Below, one piece after another: positions 7,209-15,218 of a stretch of DNA of 25,049 nucleotides. The stretch comes from CAZRNB01 sp964601355. GTDB taxonomy: Bacteria > Planctomycetota > Phycisphaerae > Sedimentisphaerales > Anaerobacaceae. The stretch is from NCBI GenBank assembly GCA_964601355.1, contig CAZRNB010000035.1, positions 1 to 25,049 of the forward strand, in the 5' to 3' direction. The notes under the pieces were generated by a model. It did not search any database, had not been told where the DNA came from, and was given only the letters and a program-made list of their open reading frames with translations. Position 1 is the stretch's first letter. Every line of letters starts with the position of its first letter. The position numbers and the translations under genes are program-made.

Positions 7209-8494
7209 AAATACCGCCGGTAAAAGGGACCAGAGATTTTTATCCACAGGATATGGCCGTAAGAAACTGGATAATCGACGGATGGAAGCGGGTGTCTATC
7301 CGTAACGGCTTTGAAGAGTACGACGGGCCGATATTTGAATACTTGACGATATACAAAGAAAAAAGCGGCAACGAAATCGTCGAGCAGCTTTTCTCTCTCA
7401 CGGACAGAGGCGGCAGAGAGCTGGCGATTAGACCAGAGATCACTCCTACTTTAGCCCGCATGGTGAACCAGAAAATTAATTCACTGCCCCGGCCAATAAA
7501 GTGGTTTTCGGTGCCGAGATTGTGCCGGGCAGAACGGCCTCAGAAAGGCCGGCTTCGCGAATTCTTCCAATGGAATATCGATATAATCGGAGCTGATGAC
7601 GGCACCTCCGATGCGGAAATCATCTTTACAACCATCGATTACCTGCGTGACGTTGGTCTGACCGAGAAAGACATCAAAGTCAAGATATCAAGCAGAAAAC
7701 TATTGGCTGCCTTTCTTAAAAGTCTGGGTGTCCCTGAAGAAAAACTTGAGTCTATATATGCCGTGCTCGATAAAAAAACTAAATTGCCTTTTGAAACATT
7801 CGAGCAGCTGCTTGGTGAACAGGTTCCAGATAAGGAAACGATCAAGAAAATCCTGGACTTTATGAGCGCAAATACGATGCCGCAGCTCGAAGATTTAATA
7901 AGGGACGAACCAGACGGGTTTAAAGCTTATAAAGAAGTAAAAAGTGTTCTTGATATCCTTGATATGATGGGAGCGGGAGAATTTTGTGCTTATGATCCGA
8001 GTGTTGTTCGCGGATTAGCTTACTATACCGGCATTGTATTTGAGATACATGATATCGTAGGAGAGCTGCGGGCAATTTGCGGCGGCGGCAGATACGATAA
8101 CCTGCTATGTGATTTCGGCGGGCCACGGATTTCAGCCACCGGAATGGGTATGGGTGATTGTGTATTGGAAATCCTGCTTAGGGAAAAAGGATTGCTTGAA
8201 AAAAATATTCCAAAGAGACAAGTGGATTACTTTGTGGCTCTGGCAGACAATGTATTTTCGAGACAATTATATGAAATTACAGCGAAGCTGCGGTCGAAGG
8301 GTTTCTCTGCCGTTTTTAGCTATAAGCCGCTGGCCGGACTTTCCAAGCAGTTAAAAGAGGCGTCGTCGATAAACGCTAAAAAGTGCATAATTGTCGGGGA
8401 GGAGTTAAAGGAAAATAAGCTTGCCATCAAGGATATGGCGACCGGGCAACAAGAAATGGTTGAACTTGGCCGGTTCTTTGTGGATAAACACTAA
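7205..8494 (+). CDS. hisS: Histidyl-tRNA synthetase
   Basis: A 429-residue class II aminoacyl-tRNA synthetase that charges tRNA-His. Motif 1 region KGTRDFYP is at 7-14 and motif 2 runs IRPEITPTLAR (75-85) to RAERPQKGRLREFFQ (108-122). The HisA signature RGLAYYTGIVFEI is at 269-281, then CGGGRYDNLL (292-301). The C-terminal anticodon-binding domain starts near 340. Motif 3 reads GMGMGDCVLEILL (313-325), so the usual motif-3 arginine (G-x-x-R) is replaced by Asp. The HisA motif has Ala where many enzymes have Asp. The length and remaining motifs are intact, so this is likely a lineage variant and not a decayed gene. A strong intrinsic terminator follows immediately. Confidence 0.96.
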   Translation: MKIPPVKGTRDFYPQDMAVRNWIIDGWKRVSIRNGFEEYDGPIFEYLTIYKEKSGNEIVEQLFSLTDRGGRELAIRPEITPTLARMVNQKINSLPRPIKWFSVPRLCRAERPQKGRLREFFQWNIDIIGADDGTSDAEIIFTTIDYLRDVGLTEKDIKVKISSRKLLAAFLKSLGVPEEKLESIYAVLDKKTKLPFETFEQLLGEQVPDKETIKKILDFMSANTMPQLEDLIRDEPDGFKAYKEVKSVLDILDMMGAGEFCAYDPSVVRGLAYYTGIVFEIHDIVGELRAICGGGRYDNLLCDFGGPRISATGMGMGDCVLEILLREKGLLEKNIPKRQVDYFVALADNVFSRQLYEITAKLRSKGFSAVFSYKPLAGLSKQLKEASSINAKKCIIVGEELKENKLAIKDMATGQQEMVELGRFFVDKH

Positions 8495-8500
8495 ATGTTT

Positions 8501-8528
8501 AGCCCCGCAATTTATTGCGGGGTTTCTT
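8501..8528 (+). terminator. Rho-independent terminator of ykgJ-hisS
   Basis: ccccgcaa (8503-8510) pairs perfectly with ttgcgggg (8515-8522) around ttta and is followed by tttctt. It begins seven bases after the hisS stop. Confidence 0.85.
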
Positions 8529-8536
8529 GATTAAAG

Positions 8537-9052
8537 ATGAAGGATTTCCCACGGAATCACTATGAGGGGGCCTTTGAAAATTGGTTGATTGATAATCACG
8601 TTCGGTACATTGCGATAGACGACCGCAAAAAATCGGCTTTTGCCGGTTGTAAGGTCAAGAGCTTTGATTTTTTAATATATCCCCGCAATGGGCAGGTAAT
8701 AATAGCGGAGGTAAAGGGGAGAAAATTCAAGGGAACCAGCCTAAGCAAATTAACGGGTCTTCAGTGCTGGGTCACAACCGACGATATTGAGGGACTTGGC
8801 AGGTGGCAGGAAATTTTTAAAACAGGTCATCAGGCAATTTTTGTCTTCGCATACAAAATTGAGCATATCGATGTAGATTTTGACGGCAGAGCAGTCTATG
8901 ATTCCGCTGAAAAAAGATATATATTTTTCTGTATTAAGATGGATGACTATCGTTCATATATGAAAATTCGCAGCCCTAAATGGCAGACCGTAACCTTACC
9001 TGCCGAGAAGTTCCGCCAATGTGTCGTACAAATTAGCGACCTTCTGCTTTGA
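8537..9052 (+). CDS. Unrecognised protein with a PD-(D/E)XK nuclease-like motif
   Basis: I do not recognise this 171-residue family by name. It has no signal peptide or membrane segment. The N-terminal half has the spacing of the PD-(D/E)XK nuclease superfamily: Glu10 in NHYEGAFENWL, Asp44 in KSFDFLIYP, and Glu58-x-Lys60 in VIIAEVKGRK, with hydrophobic strands around Asp and E-x-K. The C-terminal half has mixed strands (HQAIFVFAYKI, RYIFFCIKM). A role in DNA or RNA cleavage is inference from the motif only. The ATG sits nine bases after the hisS terminator with only AAAG before it, so expression may depend on read-through or a promoter inside hisS. The next gene begins 112 bp downstream. Confidence 0.7.
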   Translation: MKDFPRNHYEGAFENWLIDNHVRYIAIDDRKKSAFAGCKVKSFDFLIYPRNGQVIIAEVKGRKFKGTSLSKLTGLQCWVTTDDIEGLGRWQEIFKTGHQAIFVFAYKIEHIDVDFDGRAVYDSAEKRYIFFCIKMDDYRSYMKIRSPKWQTVTLPAEKFRQCVVQISDLLL

Positions 9053-9164
9053 TTGCGCTGCTGGGAAGGTTTTCAATAGACTGCGGATAACCATGTTGAT
9101 AAAATACAGCCGTCGATATGGTGACAGGAACAGACACGTGACCTAAATTTGGAGGTAGCCGATT

Positions 9165-9605
9165 ATGGTAAGAAATGCTTTGTACTTGATCGTTGGGATG
9201 ATTCTGCTGGAAGGATGTATAAGTGTTCAGAAGACAGAACGTATTGTCGATGAAAAAAATGCTTCGGCGGCAGCTCCACAGGAGGCTAAAAAACCGGCTC
9301 AGGCCCTGCATCACGTGGTTCTGCTCAAATTCAAGGACGACGCTACAAATCGGCAGATAAAGGACATTGAGAATGTTTTTTGTGCGATGCCGAGCAAAAT
9401 CAGCGCGATATATGATTTCCAGTGGGGCACCGACGTTAGCATTGAGAACCGTTCCGAAGGATTTACTCATTGTTTCGTGGTGACGTTTCTTAACGAAGCC
9501 GATCGCGCACAATACCTGCCGCATCCTGCCCATAAAGAGCTGGTCTCAATGTCACAGCCATATTTAGATAAGATTCTTGTAATTGACTACTGGGCAAAAC
9601 CTTAA
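9165..9605 (+). CDS. Dabb (stress-responsive alpha/beta-barrel) domain lipoprotein
   Basis: A 146-residue exported protein. The hydrophobic N-terminus ends in a lipobox-like ILLEGC, giving Cys18 as the lipid site. A 30-residue Ala/Lys/Glu linker precedes a Dabb domain beginning HHVVLLKFKDDATN (about 49-62), with the conserved GTDVSIENRSEGFTHCFVV segment and the HPAHKEL turn, ending ILVIDYWAKP. Dabb domains are small dimeric ferredoxin-like folds; the role of the exported version is unknown. The start is decided by GGAGGT at 9151-9156, eight bases before the ATG. A strong nested terminator follows, so it is probably monocistronic. Confidence 0.85.
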   Translation: MVRNALYLIVGMILLEGCISVQKTERIVDEKNASAAAPQEAKKPAQALHHVVLLKFKDDATNRQIKDIENVFCAMPSKISAIYDFQWGTDVSIENRSEGFTHCFVVTFLNEADRAQYLPHPAHKELVSMSQPYLDKILVIDYWAKP

Positions 9606-9640
9606 TGAAAACCTTGACATTGATACACAAAATATTTAGT

Positions 9641-9687
9641 CCCACGCTTGTCCGCCGTCCTTTTGGCGGATTTCACGTGGGGTTTTT
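9641..9687 (+). terminator. Nested intrinsic terminator after the Dabb lipoprotein
   Basis: The outer stem cccacg (9641-9646) / cgtggg (9676-9681) encloses an inner hairpin tccgcc (9651-9656) / ggcgga (9665-9670), followed by gttttt. The inner hairpin has the same sequence as the one at 2046-2065. Confidence 0.85.
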
Positions 9688-9696
9688 AAAAACCGA

Positions 9697-10308
9697 ATGA
9701 GAATCATAGCCGGTACAAAACGGGGGATGAACTTGTTCAGCCCCAAAACGATTGTCTCTCGGCCTATTACAGACCGGGTCAAGGAGTCACTTTTTAATGT
9801 GCTAAGCAACTACGGCCTGCCGGAAGGTAAAATCGTTGCGGATTTATTTTGCGGCGTAGGCTCTTTAGGTCTTGAGGCGTTAAGCAGAGGCGCAAAGTTT
9901 GTGACATTTATTGAGCAGGATCCCGGTATTGTCGAAACTTTGAATCGGAACATTGAAAAAGCTGGCTTTGTTAAAGAGTCAAAGGTTATAAGAGCTAACG
10001 CTTTTAAGACAGGCGCTCCTGTTGAGAAAAAAATCGACAATCGACATTCGACAATCGACAATTGCGGGTATGACCTTGTTTTTGTAGATCCGCCGTATGC
10101 CTGTACAAGAGACGTTCAAGCCAGCTCGCCTCTGAGTGGACTGATGGACATCCTCAGCGGGCAGGCGGCAACGGATGGCTTTGTGATTGTCAGAACCGAA
10201 AGTAAAATTCTTTTGCTCGAGCAGTATGGCAGATTCCAAGTGATAGATAGGCGCCGATGGGGCAGCATGTCGGTAACTATTTTGCGGGCGGTGTCGTGTG
10301 ACGAATAA
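9697..10308 (+). CDS. rsmD: 16S rRNA (guanine(966)-N2)-methyltransferase RsmD
   Basis: Rossmann-fold methyltransferase that modifies G966 in helix 31 of 16S rRNA using S-adenosylmethionine. The RsmD start RIIAGTKRG (2-10), the RPITDRVKESLFNVL segment (22-36), the SAM-binding DLFCGVGSLGLEALSRGA (49-66) and the catalytic DPPY (131-134) are all present. Residues about 111-124 (KKIDNRHSTIDNCG) are translated from a 28-bp array of four TCGACAA-like heptamers, placed just before the strand leading to DPPY. This looks like an in-frame repeat insertion in a loop. The reading frame is intact, so the enzyme is probably functional. The 3' end overlaps the cca-type gene by 11 bp. Confidence 0.93.
   Translation: MRIIAGTKRGMNLFSPKTIVSRPITDRVKESLFNVLSNYGLPEGKIVADLFCGVGSLGLEALSRGAKFVTFIEQDPGIVETLNRNIEKAGFVKESKVIRANAFKTGAPVEKKIDNRHSTIDNCGYDLVFVDPPYACTRDVQASSPLSGLMDILSGQAATDGFVIVRTESKILLLEQYGRFQVIDRRRWGSMSVTILRAVSCDE
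10034..10061. repeat. Heptamer array inside rsmD
   Basis: Four consecutive 7-bp units: tcgacaa, tcgacat, tcgacaa, tcgacaa. It lies wholly inside the rsmD reading frame and is related to the reverse complement of the array at 11531. Confidence 0.85.
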
Positions 10309-11521
10309 GCAGTCGGCAATAAAAGTAGTTAAGCGGTTGCGCAGCTATGGATTTGAGGCCTTGTTAGCGGGCGGCTGTGTTCGTGACATGCTGCTTGGCC
10401 GGTCGGCAAGCGACTATGATGCTGCGACGTCAGCCCTTCCGGATGACGTCATAAGACTATTTAAACGCACATTAAAGGTCGGCGCTAAATTCGGCGTTGT
10501 AATTGTCCTCGTAGAAAAACAGCAGGTCGAAGTTGCAACATTCAGGACTGAAAGCGGATATGCCGACGGCAGACATCCGGCCAACGTCGAGTTTGCCGGC
10601 GCTGCTGAGGACGCCGGCCGAAGAGATTTTACCATCAACGGCATGTTTTACGATCCCCTTGAGGGTAGAGTCGTCGATTACGTTCATGGACAGGCAGATC
10701 TAAAAAAACGCATAATACGGACCATCGGCAGAGCCGAGGAGCGGTTCGGCGAAGACTACCTGCGAATGTTACGGGCGGTTCGATTTTCTACGCAGCTTGG
10801 CTTCGCGATTGAGCCGATGACCTTCTCAGCTATTTACAGCAGCGCTCAAAATATCACCAAAATAAGCGGTGAGCGTATAGCAGCCGAGCTGGAAGGTATT
10901 CTTGTTGATCCCAATCGTTCTACAGGGATGTCTTTATTGGTTAAAAGCAGATTGGCTGAATCTATTCTCCCCGGCTTTGTGGGTGAGCCGGCGGAGGTCG
11001 CAGGCGCCGTCTTAGGCCAATTACGAAGAAAAATTAACTTTATTCTGGCATTAGCAGGGCTTTTTGCCGGCTGCGATGCCGAATATGCACTGAAGAACTG
11101 TAAGGTGCTGAAGCTCAGCAGAAACCAGACCAAGCATTTAAAATTCTTACTGACGAGCCGAGGCAAGCTCCTTAATGAGCAGATGTCCCTGGCCGAATTG
11201 AAACTAATTGCTGCTGAGCCGTACTTCGGGGATTTGTATGAGCTGCAAAGAGCCATTCAGAAAGCCAAAGGAGACGGCATTTCTGCACTGGTAAATATTC
11301 GCAAGAGAATAAAGGCTCTTGGCGATATTGAGTTGCGGCCGAAACCGCTGCTCACCGGCCACGACTTGATTCGATTAGGTGCCGTGCCGGGACCAGCTCT
11401 CGGACAATTGGCTGAGGAGATGTATATTGCTCAGCTGGAAGGGCAGTTACAGACAGCCCGGCAGGCGGAGGATTGGGTAATAAAATGGCTGCAAAACCAT
11501 AGAGCAGGAACAGATTTTTGA
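10298..11521 (+). CDS. CCA tRNA nucleotidyltransferase / poly(A) polymerase family protein
   Basis: A 407-residue class II nucleotidyltransferase that adds or repairs the 3' CCA of tRNAs, or possibly only part of it. The head domain has LAGGCVRD (23-30), the metal-binding DYD (39-41), the third carboxylate in VEVATFR (77-83), RRDFTINGM (108-116) and RMLRAVRFSTQLGF (156-169). The neck/body region follows with GERIAAEL. The C-terminal 150 residues are helical. The start is GTG at 10298, inside rsmD (11-bp overlap), so the two are coupled. No HD phosphohydrolase motif is evident. CCA-adding, A-adding and poly(A) polymerase activities cannot be told apart by eye. Confidence 0.9.
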   Translation: MTNKQSAIKVVKRLRSYGFEALLAGGCVRDMLLGRSASDYDAATSALPDDVIRLFKRTLKVGAKFGVVIVLVEKQQVEVATFRTESGYADGRHPANVEFAGAAEDAGRRDFTINGMFYDPLEGRVVDYVHGQADLKKRIIRTIGRAEERFGEDYLRMLRAVRFSTQLGFAIEPMTFSAIYSSAQNITKISGERIAAELEGILVDPNRSTGMSLLVKSRLAESILPGFVGEPAEVAGAVLGQLRRKINFILALAGLFAGCDAEYALKNCKVLKLSRNQTKHLKFLLTSRGKLLNEQMSLAELKLIAAEPYFGDLYELQRAIQKAKGDGISALVNIRKRIKALGDIELRPKPLLTGHDLIRLGAVPGPALGQLAEEMYIAQLEGQLQTARQAEDWVIKWLQNHRAGTDF

Positions 11522-11530
11522 TTGCCGAAT

Positions 11531-11565
11531 TTCGATTGTCGATTGAAAATTGGAAATCGTAAATT
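11531..11565. repeat. Heptamer-period array after the cca-type gene
   Basis: Five 7-bp units: ttcgatt, gtcgatt, gaaaatt, ggaaatc, gtaaatt. It begins 10 bases past the stop codon. The first two units are close to the reverse complement of the TCGACAA units inside rsmD. Confidence 0.6.
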
Positions 11566-11740
11566 CACAATCCTTCTGGTTTCCCGATTCCCTACACCCC
11601 AATTTCCTTTGAAAAATAACAAGAAAAGGACAAAACCGTGACAAAACGGTAACGTTTGGTCGGCATAATTTCTTCGGCAGGATGGTTCTATTTTTGAAAA
11701 ATAGCGCAAGAAACTCTGGAATTAAACGTCTATATTTTAT

Positions 11741-11761
11741 ACAATAAGTTTTTCTTATTGT
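11741..11761. promoter_or_regulatory. Perfect inverted repeat in the efflux operon leader
   Basis: acaataag (11741-11748) / cttattgt (11754-11761) is an exact 8-bp inverted repeat around ttttt, ending 37 bp before the GTG start. It could be an operator for a local regulator or an RNA hairpin. No regulator gene is adjacent. The surrounding 11566-11798 stretch is AT-rich and otherwise featureless, with no convincing -35/-10 pair. Confidence 0.4.
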
Positions 11762-11798
11762 GTCAATTGTAATCTGTTTTTTTAGGAGAATTCTCGCA

Positions 11799-13217
11799 GT
11801 GAAAAAGTCTCGCATAGTTATTATTACGGTTCTATCTACGCTGGCCGTGCTTTTTGTAGTCGGGATATTGATTAAGGCTAAAAGTGCTTCCTCAGGCAAA
11901 ACCACAATAGTACGTATTGAGAATCCGCAGCGCGGAGAGCTTATCGAGTTTGTCAGCGCTCCCGGCGAGATCGAGCCTAAGAAAAAGGTAGAGATAAGTG
12001 CAAAAGTTACCGCTCGCGTTGTTGAGCTTCCTTATGATGAAGGAGACGTTGTTACTCGTGGCGATCCTAATGCAAATCCGCCGGTGCCGCCTTCGGTATT
12101 GATTCGCATGGATGCGAAGGAATTGGAGTCTCAACTGCTGCAAGCCTCCGCTAATCGTGCTGCGCAAGCGGCGCAAATCGAGGTGGAAAAAGCAAGGTTA
12201 GCCAGTCAGCAGGCAAGCCTTCTGGGTCTTGCCGCCTCACTTAAACAGGCTGAGACTGATTTGACCCGACAGGAAGGATTGTTTCAGTCGCGAGATATTA
12301 GCCAATCCACGTATGACCAGACCAGGCTTAAGGCTGATGAGCTAAGGTCTCAGTACGAGGCAGCGAAGCACTCACTGGTATCGGCACAGTTAAATCTGCA
12401 GGTGCTGCAGCACAATCTTGAAGCAGCCGACGCAAGGATTGCCCAGGCAAGTGAGACTCTTAGCTATACGACTATCGTTTCGCCTATCGACGGCGTAGTG
12501 ACACGGGTTAATGCTGAAGAAGGTGAGATGGTTATGACGGGAACCATGAATAATCCGGGAACGGTGATTATGGTGGTGGCGGACCTGTCCAAAATGCTGG
12601 TTGTGGCACAGGTTGATGAGGCCGACGTAGGAAAATTGGAGGTCGGCCAGAAGGCCAAGGTTCACCTGGACGCGTTTGCCGACCGCGAATTTATAGGAGT
12701 TGTTGATTCGATTGCTCTGGCAAACGATTTGTCATACAGCAGAACTAAATATTACAGGACTGAAATACTGCTTGATGCTGTCGAAGACAGGCTGCATTCA
12801 GGCCTGACCGCCAACGTGGATATTGAGACGCGTAAACACACGGACATTCTCAAAGTGCCCACGCAGGCGGTTCTGGGGGTAGAGGTGGATAGTCTGCCCC
12901 TGCAAATCCGTGAAAACAATCCGGAGGTGGATTCTACCAAGACATTCGCAACCGTAGTCTATCGTTACATTGACGGCAAAGCTGTCGTGACTCCTGTTAA
13001 GATTGAGCAGTGTGACCTGACGCATACTATAATTAAATCGGGCGTTACAGAAAAAGACCGGATTGTGGTTGGTCCATATAAGATGCTCGAGAAGCTAAAG
13101 CACGACCAAAAGATACAGGATGAACGCGAAGCAGAAGCAAAAAAGAAGAAAAAAGATGTTAAAACAAAAGCTGATACAAACGAGCCAAACGAAGTGAAAA
13201 AAGATGAATCAGAATGA
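11799..13217 (+). CDS. HlyD/MacA-type periplasmic membrane-fusion protein
   Basis: The adaptor of a tripartite efflux pump, 472 residues. An N-terminal membrane anchor (4-26) is followed by the first half of a lipoyl domain (about 55-110), a long coiled-coil hairpin (about 110-222, rich in Ala/Gln/Leu/Arg) and the second lipoyl half with SPIDGVVTRV (228-237). A beta-barrel (VVAQVDEADVGKLEVG, about 268-283) and a membrane-proximal domain complete it. The tail from about 445 is Lys/Glu-rich. The first lipoyl half contains an unusual Pro-rich insertion GDPNANPPVPP (88-98). The start is GTG 11799, with AGGAGA at 11784-11789 nine bases upstream; a frame opening at 11760 lacks a ribosome site. It overlaps the ATPase gene by 14 bp. 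Confidence 0.92.
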   Translation: MKKSRIVIITVLSTLAVLFVVGILIKAKSASSGKTTIVRIENPQRGELIEFVSAPGEIEPKKKVEISAKVTARVVELPYDEGDVVTRGDPNANPPVPPSVLIRMDAKELESQLLQASANRAAQAAQIEVEKARLASQQASLLGLAASLKQAETDLTRQEGLFQSRDISQSTYDQTRLKADELRSQYEAAKHSLVSAQLNLQVLQHNLEAADARIAQASETLSYTTIVSPIDGVVTRVNAEEGEMVMTGTMNNPGTVIMVVADLSKMLVVAQVDEADVGKLEVGQKAKVHLDAFADREFIGVVDSIALANDLSYSRTKYYRTEILLDAVEDRLHSGLTANVDIETRKHTDILKVPTQAVLGVEVDSLPLQIRENNPEVDSTKTFATVVYRYIDGKAVVTPVKIEQCDLTHTIIKSGVTEKDRIVVGPYKMLEKLKHDQKIQDEREAEAKKKKKDVKTKADTNEPNEVKKDESE

Positions 13218-13956
13218 TAGACTGATAATTCGGCTTAAAGACGTGACTCGGATTTACAAAGTCGGTGTCGAGCGTATCAATGCGCTTGACGGTGTTAGTC
13301 TGGATCTGCTGGAGAACGAGTACGCTGCAATAATGGGGCCTTCAGGCTCGGGCAAGAGCACTTTGATGAACGTTCTCGGCTGTCTTGACCGGCCTACAGC
13401 GGGCCGCTATGAGCTGGATACACAAGATGTTACCAAGATGAGTGACGCGGCACTGGCTCGTGTTCGCAATGAGCGAATCGGATTTGTTTTTCAATCATTT
13501 GAGCTGCTTGGCCGGTTAAGCGCCTTGAAGAATGTTGAGATACCATTGATTTATTCCAGAGACGGCTGGTGGTCCCGGCGCAAACGCGCAAAGCAGGTGC
13601 TCGAGCGGGTGGGGCTGGCAGACCGAATGAAACATAAGCCGAATCAGCTTTCAGGCGGCGAGAAGCAACGCGTCGCTGTCGCCCGTGCTCTTGTATGCAA
13701 TCCAAGCATTCTGCTGGCGGATGAGCCAACCGGCAATCTCGACAGCAAAACGAGCGATAGCATCATGACACTGTTCGACCAGCTTCATACAGAGGGTCAG
13801 ACCATTATCATAGTGACCCACGAGGAAAGCGTAGCATGTCACGCTAAGCGAATAATCCACATGAAGGATGGGCGGATTCACAGCGACCTGCCGAGGGAGC
13901 ATGACCCGGCTTTAAAAGAAATGATACATAACGATTCGCAGGAGGAACAGGCATGA
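13204..13956 (+). CDS. ABC transporter ATPase, MacB/LolD type
   Basis: A 250-residue soluble ATPase that powers the MacB-like permease. Walker A GPSGSGKST (45-53), Q-loop Gln97, signature LSGGEKQRVAVARAL (149-163), Walker B ILLADEP (169-175), D-loop and H-loop His206 are all intact. The TGNLDSKT segment after Walker B is typical of the MacB/LolD/FtsE group. It starts inside the end of the fusion-protein gene and overlaps the permease by 4 bp (ATGA), so all subunits are translationally coupled. MacB is often one fused ATPase-permease chain; here the ATPase is separate. Confidence 0.96.
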   Translation: MNQNDRLIIRLKDVTRIYKVGVERINALDGVSLDLLENEYAAIMGPSGSGKSTLMNVLGCLDRPTAGRYELDTQDVTKMSDAALARVRNERIGFVFQSFELLGRLSALKNVEIPLIYSRDGWWSRRKRAKQVLERVGLADRMKHKPNQLSGGEKQRVAVARALVCNPSILLADEPTGNLDSKTSDSIMTLFDQLHTEGQTIIIVTHEESVACHAKRIIHMKDGRIHSDLPREHDPALKEMIHNDSQEEQA

Positions 13957-15218
13957 TTGCTTTGTTACGGATTCCGCTGGCTTTTTTTCGTCTGTTTTAT
14001 CAGAGTGTATATCTTGCCCTTGGACAAATCTGGACAAATAAAACAAGGTCTATACTGACAACAATCGGCATCGTAATAGGGGTCGCTTCGGTTACTGCGG
14101 TTATTGCAGCTCTTACGGGTCTGAAGACCAAAATCCTGACTCAGGTGGAAACCTTCGGAACTAATACAATATTTATTTATCCCACACGTCCAAATACAGG
14201 GCCCTTGCGCAACGCCTCATGGTGGTCGATTCGGTTTTTGCCCGAGCATTTGGATGGCTTGATCGAGAACTGTCCTTCGGTTGAGCGTTTAAGCAGGATG
14301 GCCCACGTGGGGCGACATACGATTCGAGCCGGTGAAAAGTCGGTTGAAAACGTTAATGTCACCGGCATCGAACATTCGTACCATGAAATTGAGCATAGGC
14401 CAATTCTTTCCGGGCGAACTTTTTCCGTTATTGACGATGAGCAGGTACGCCAGGTGTGTCTGATTGACCCTAAATTGCGAGATAAGCTTCACCTTGACCG
14501 TGACTGTATCGGCCAGATAATTCGTATTGGTCACCAGGCATTTAGCGTTGTCGGTGTTATTGAACAAAGGCCTGAAATGCGGTTTGGAGAAGGTGGAGAA
14601 GAGTATTATGAGGTGTTCATCCCGTTTAAGACGGCTTTCAAATTGCAGGAACCCTGGATTGGCGCCTATTCATCAAGCAAATCGGCCGACGTTCTGGAAG
14701 AAGCACAGGCTGAGATAAAATTTTTCCTTCGTCGCACCCGCAATATCAAAGTTGGCGAGCCTGACACGTTTCGTGTCGAATCGCTCAAGAGCGCCCTGCA
14801 GACATTCAATACAATCGCGATTGTGGTCACAATGGTGGCGGGCGGCATCGTCGGAATCTCTCTTTTGGTCGGCGGGGTAGGTATTATGAATATTATGCTG
14901 GTCTCGGTGTCCGAAAGGACAAGAGAGATCGGCCTTCGCAAAGCAGTAGGAGCAAAGAAGTCCGCGATTCTTACCCAGTTCCTGATCGAATCCGTGGTAT
15001 TGTGCTTCATCGGCGGTTTAGTTGGGATAGGATTTGGTCAGTTGTTGACTATGGCCATAGCCAACATCCCAAAGGTCGAGCTTGATTTGGCGTATATCCC
15101 TTTGTGGGCGATAGCGATTTCATTTGGTTTTGCAGCTTCGGTAGGTATATTTTTCGGAATGTTTCCAGCAATTAAAGCCGCCAGGCTCGACCCAATTGAG
15201 GCACTTAGACATGAATAA
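13953..15218 (+). CDS. MacB-like ABC transporter permease (MacB_PCD/FtsX)
   Basis: A 421-residue inner-membrane subunit. TM1 is at about 33-54, followed by a large periplasmic domain (55-285) and three C-terminal helices at about 287-316, 344-370 and 384-408. The conserved cytoplasmic loop ERTREIGLRKAVGAKK (321-336) and the C-terminal AARLDPIEALRHE are hallmarks of MacB permeases. MacB proteins act mechanically, driving substrate from the periplasm through the adaptor and TolC. The gene overlaps the ATPase by 4 bp and the TolC-like gene by 8 bp. The substrate cannot be told from sequence. Confidence 0.95.
   Translation: MIALLRIPLAFFRLFYQSVYLALGQIWTNKTRSILTTIGIVIGVASVTAVIAALTGLKTKILTQVETFGTNTIFIYPTRPNTGPLRNASWWSIRFLPEHLDGLIENCPSVERLSRMAHVGRHTIRAGEKSVENVNVTGIEHSYHEIEHRPILSGRTFSVIDDEQVRQVCLIDPKLRDKLHLDRDCIGQIIRIGHQAFSVVGVIEQRPEMRFGEGGEEYYEVFIPFKTAFKLQEPWIGAYSSSKSADVLEEAQAEIKFFLRRTRNIKVGEPDTFRVESLKSALQTFNTIAIVVTMVAGGIVGISLLVGGVGIMNIMLVSVSERTREIGLRKAVGAKKSAILTQFLIESVVLCFIGGLVGIGFGQLLTMAIANIPKVELDLAYIPLWAIAISFGFAASVGIFFGMFPAIKAARLDPIEALRHE

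Noticed and set aside
7205..8494. HisZ regulatory paralogue instead of HisRS
   Set aside because: It has normal length with an anticodon-binding domain, and HisA and motif 2 are intact; only motif 3 departs from consensus.
9033..9533. 166-aa minus-strand open frame
   Set aside because: Antisense to the Dabb lipoprotein, which has a clear Shine-Dalgarno sequence, lipobox and domain.
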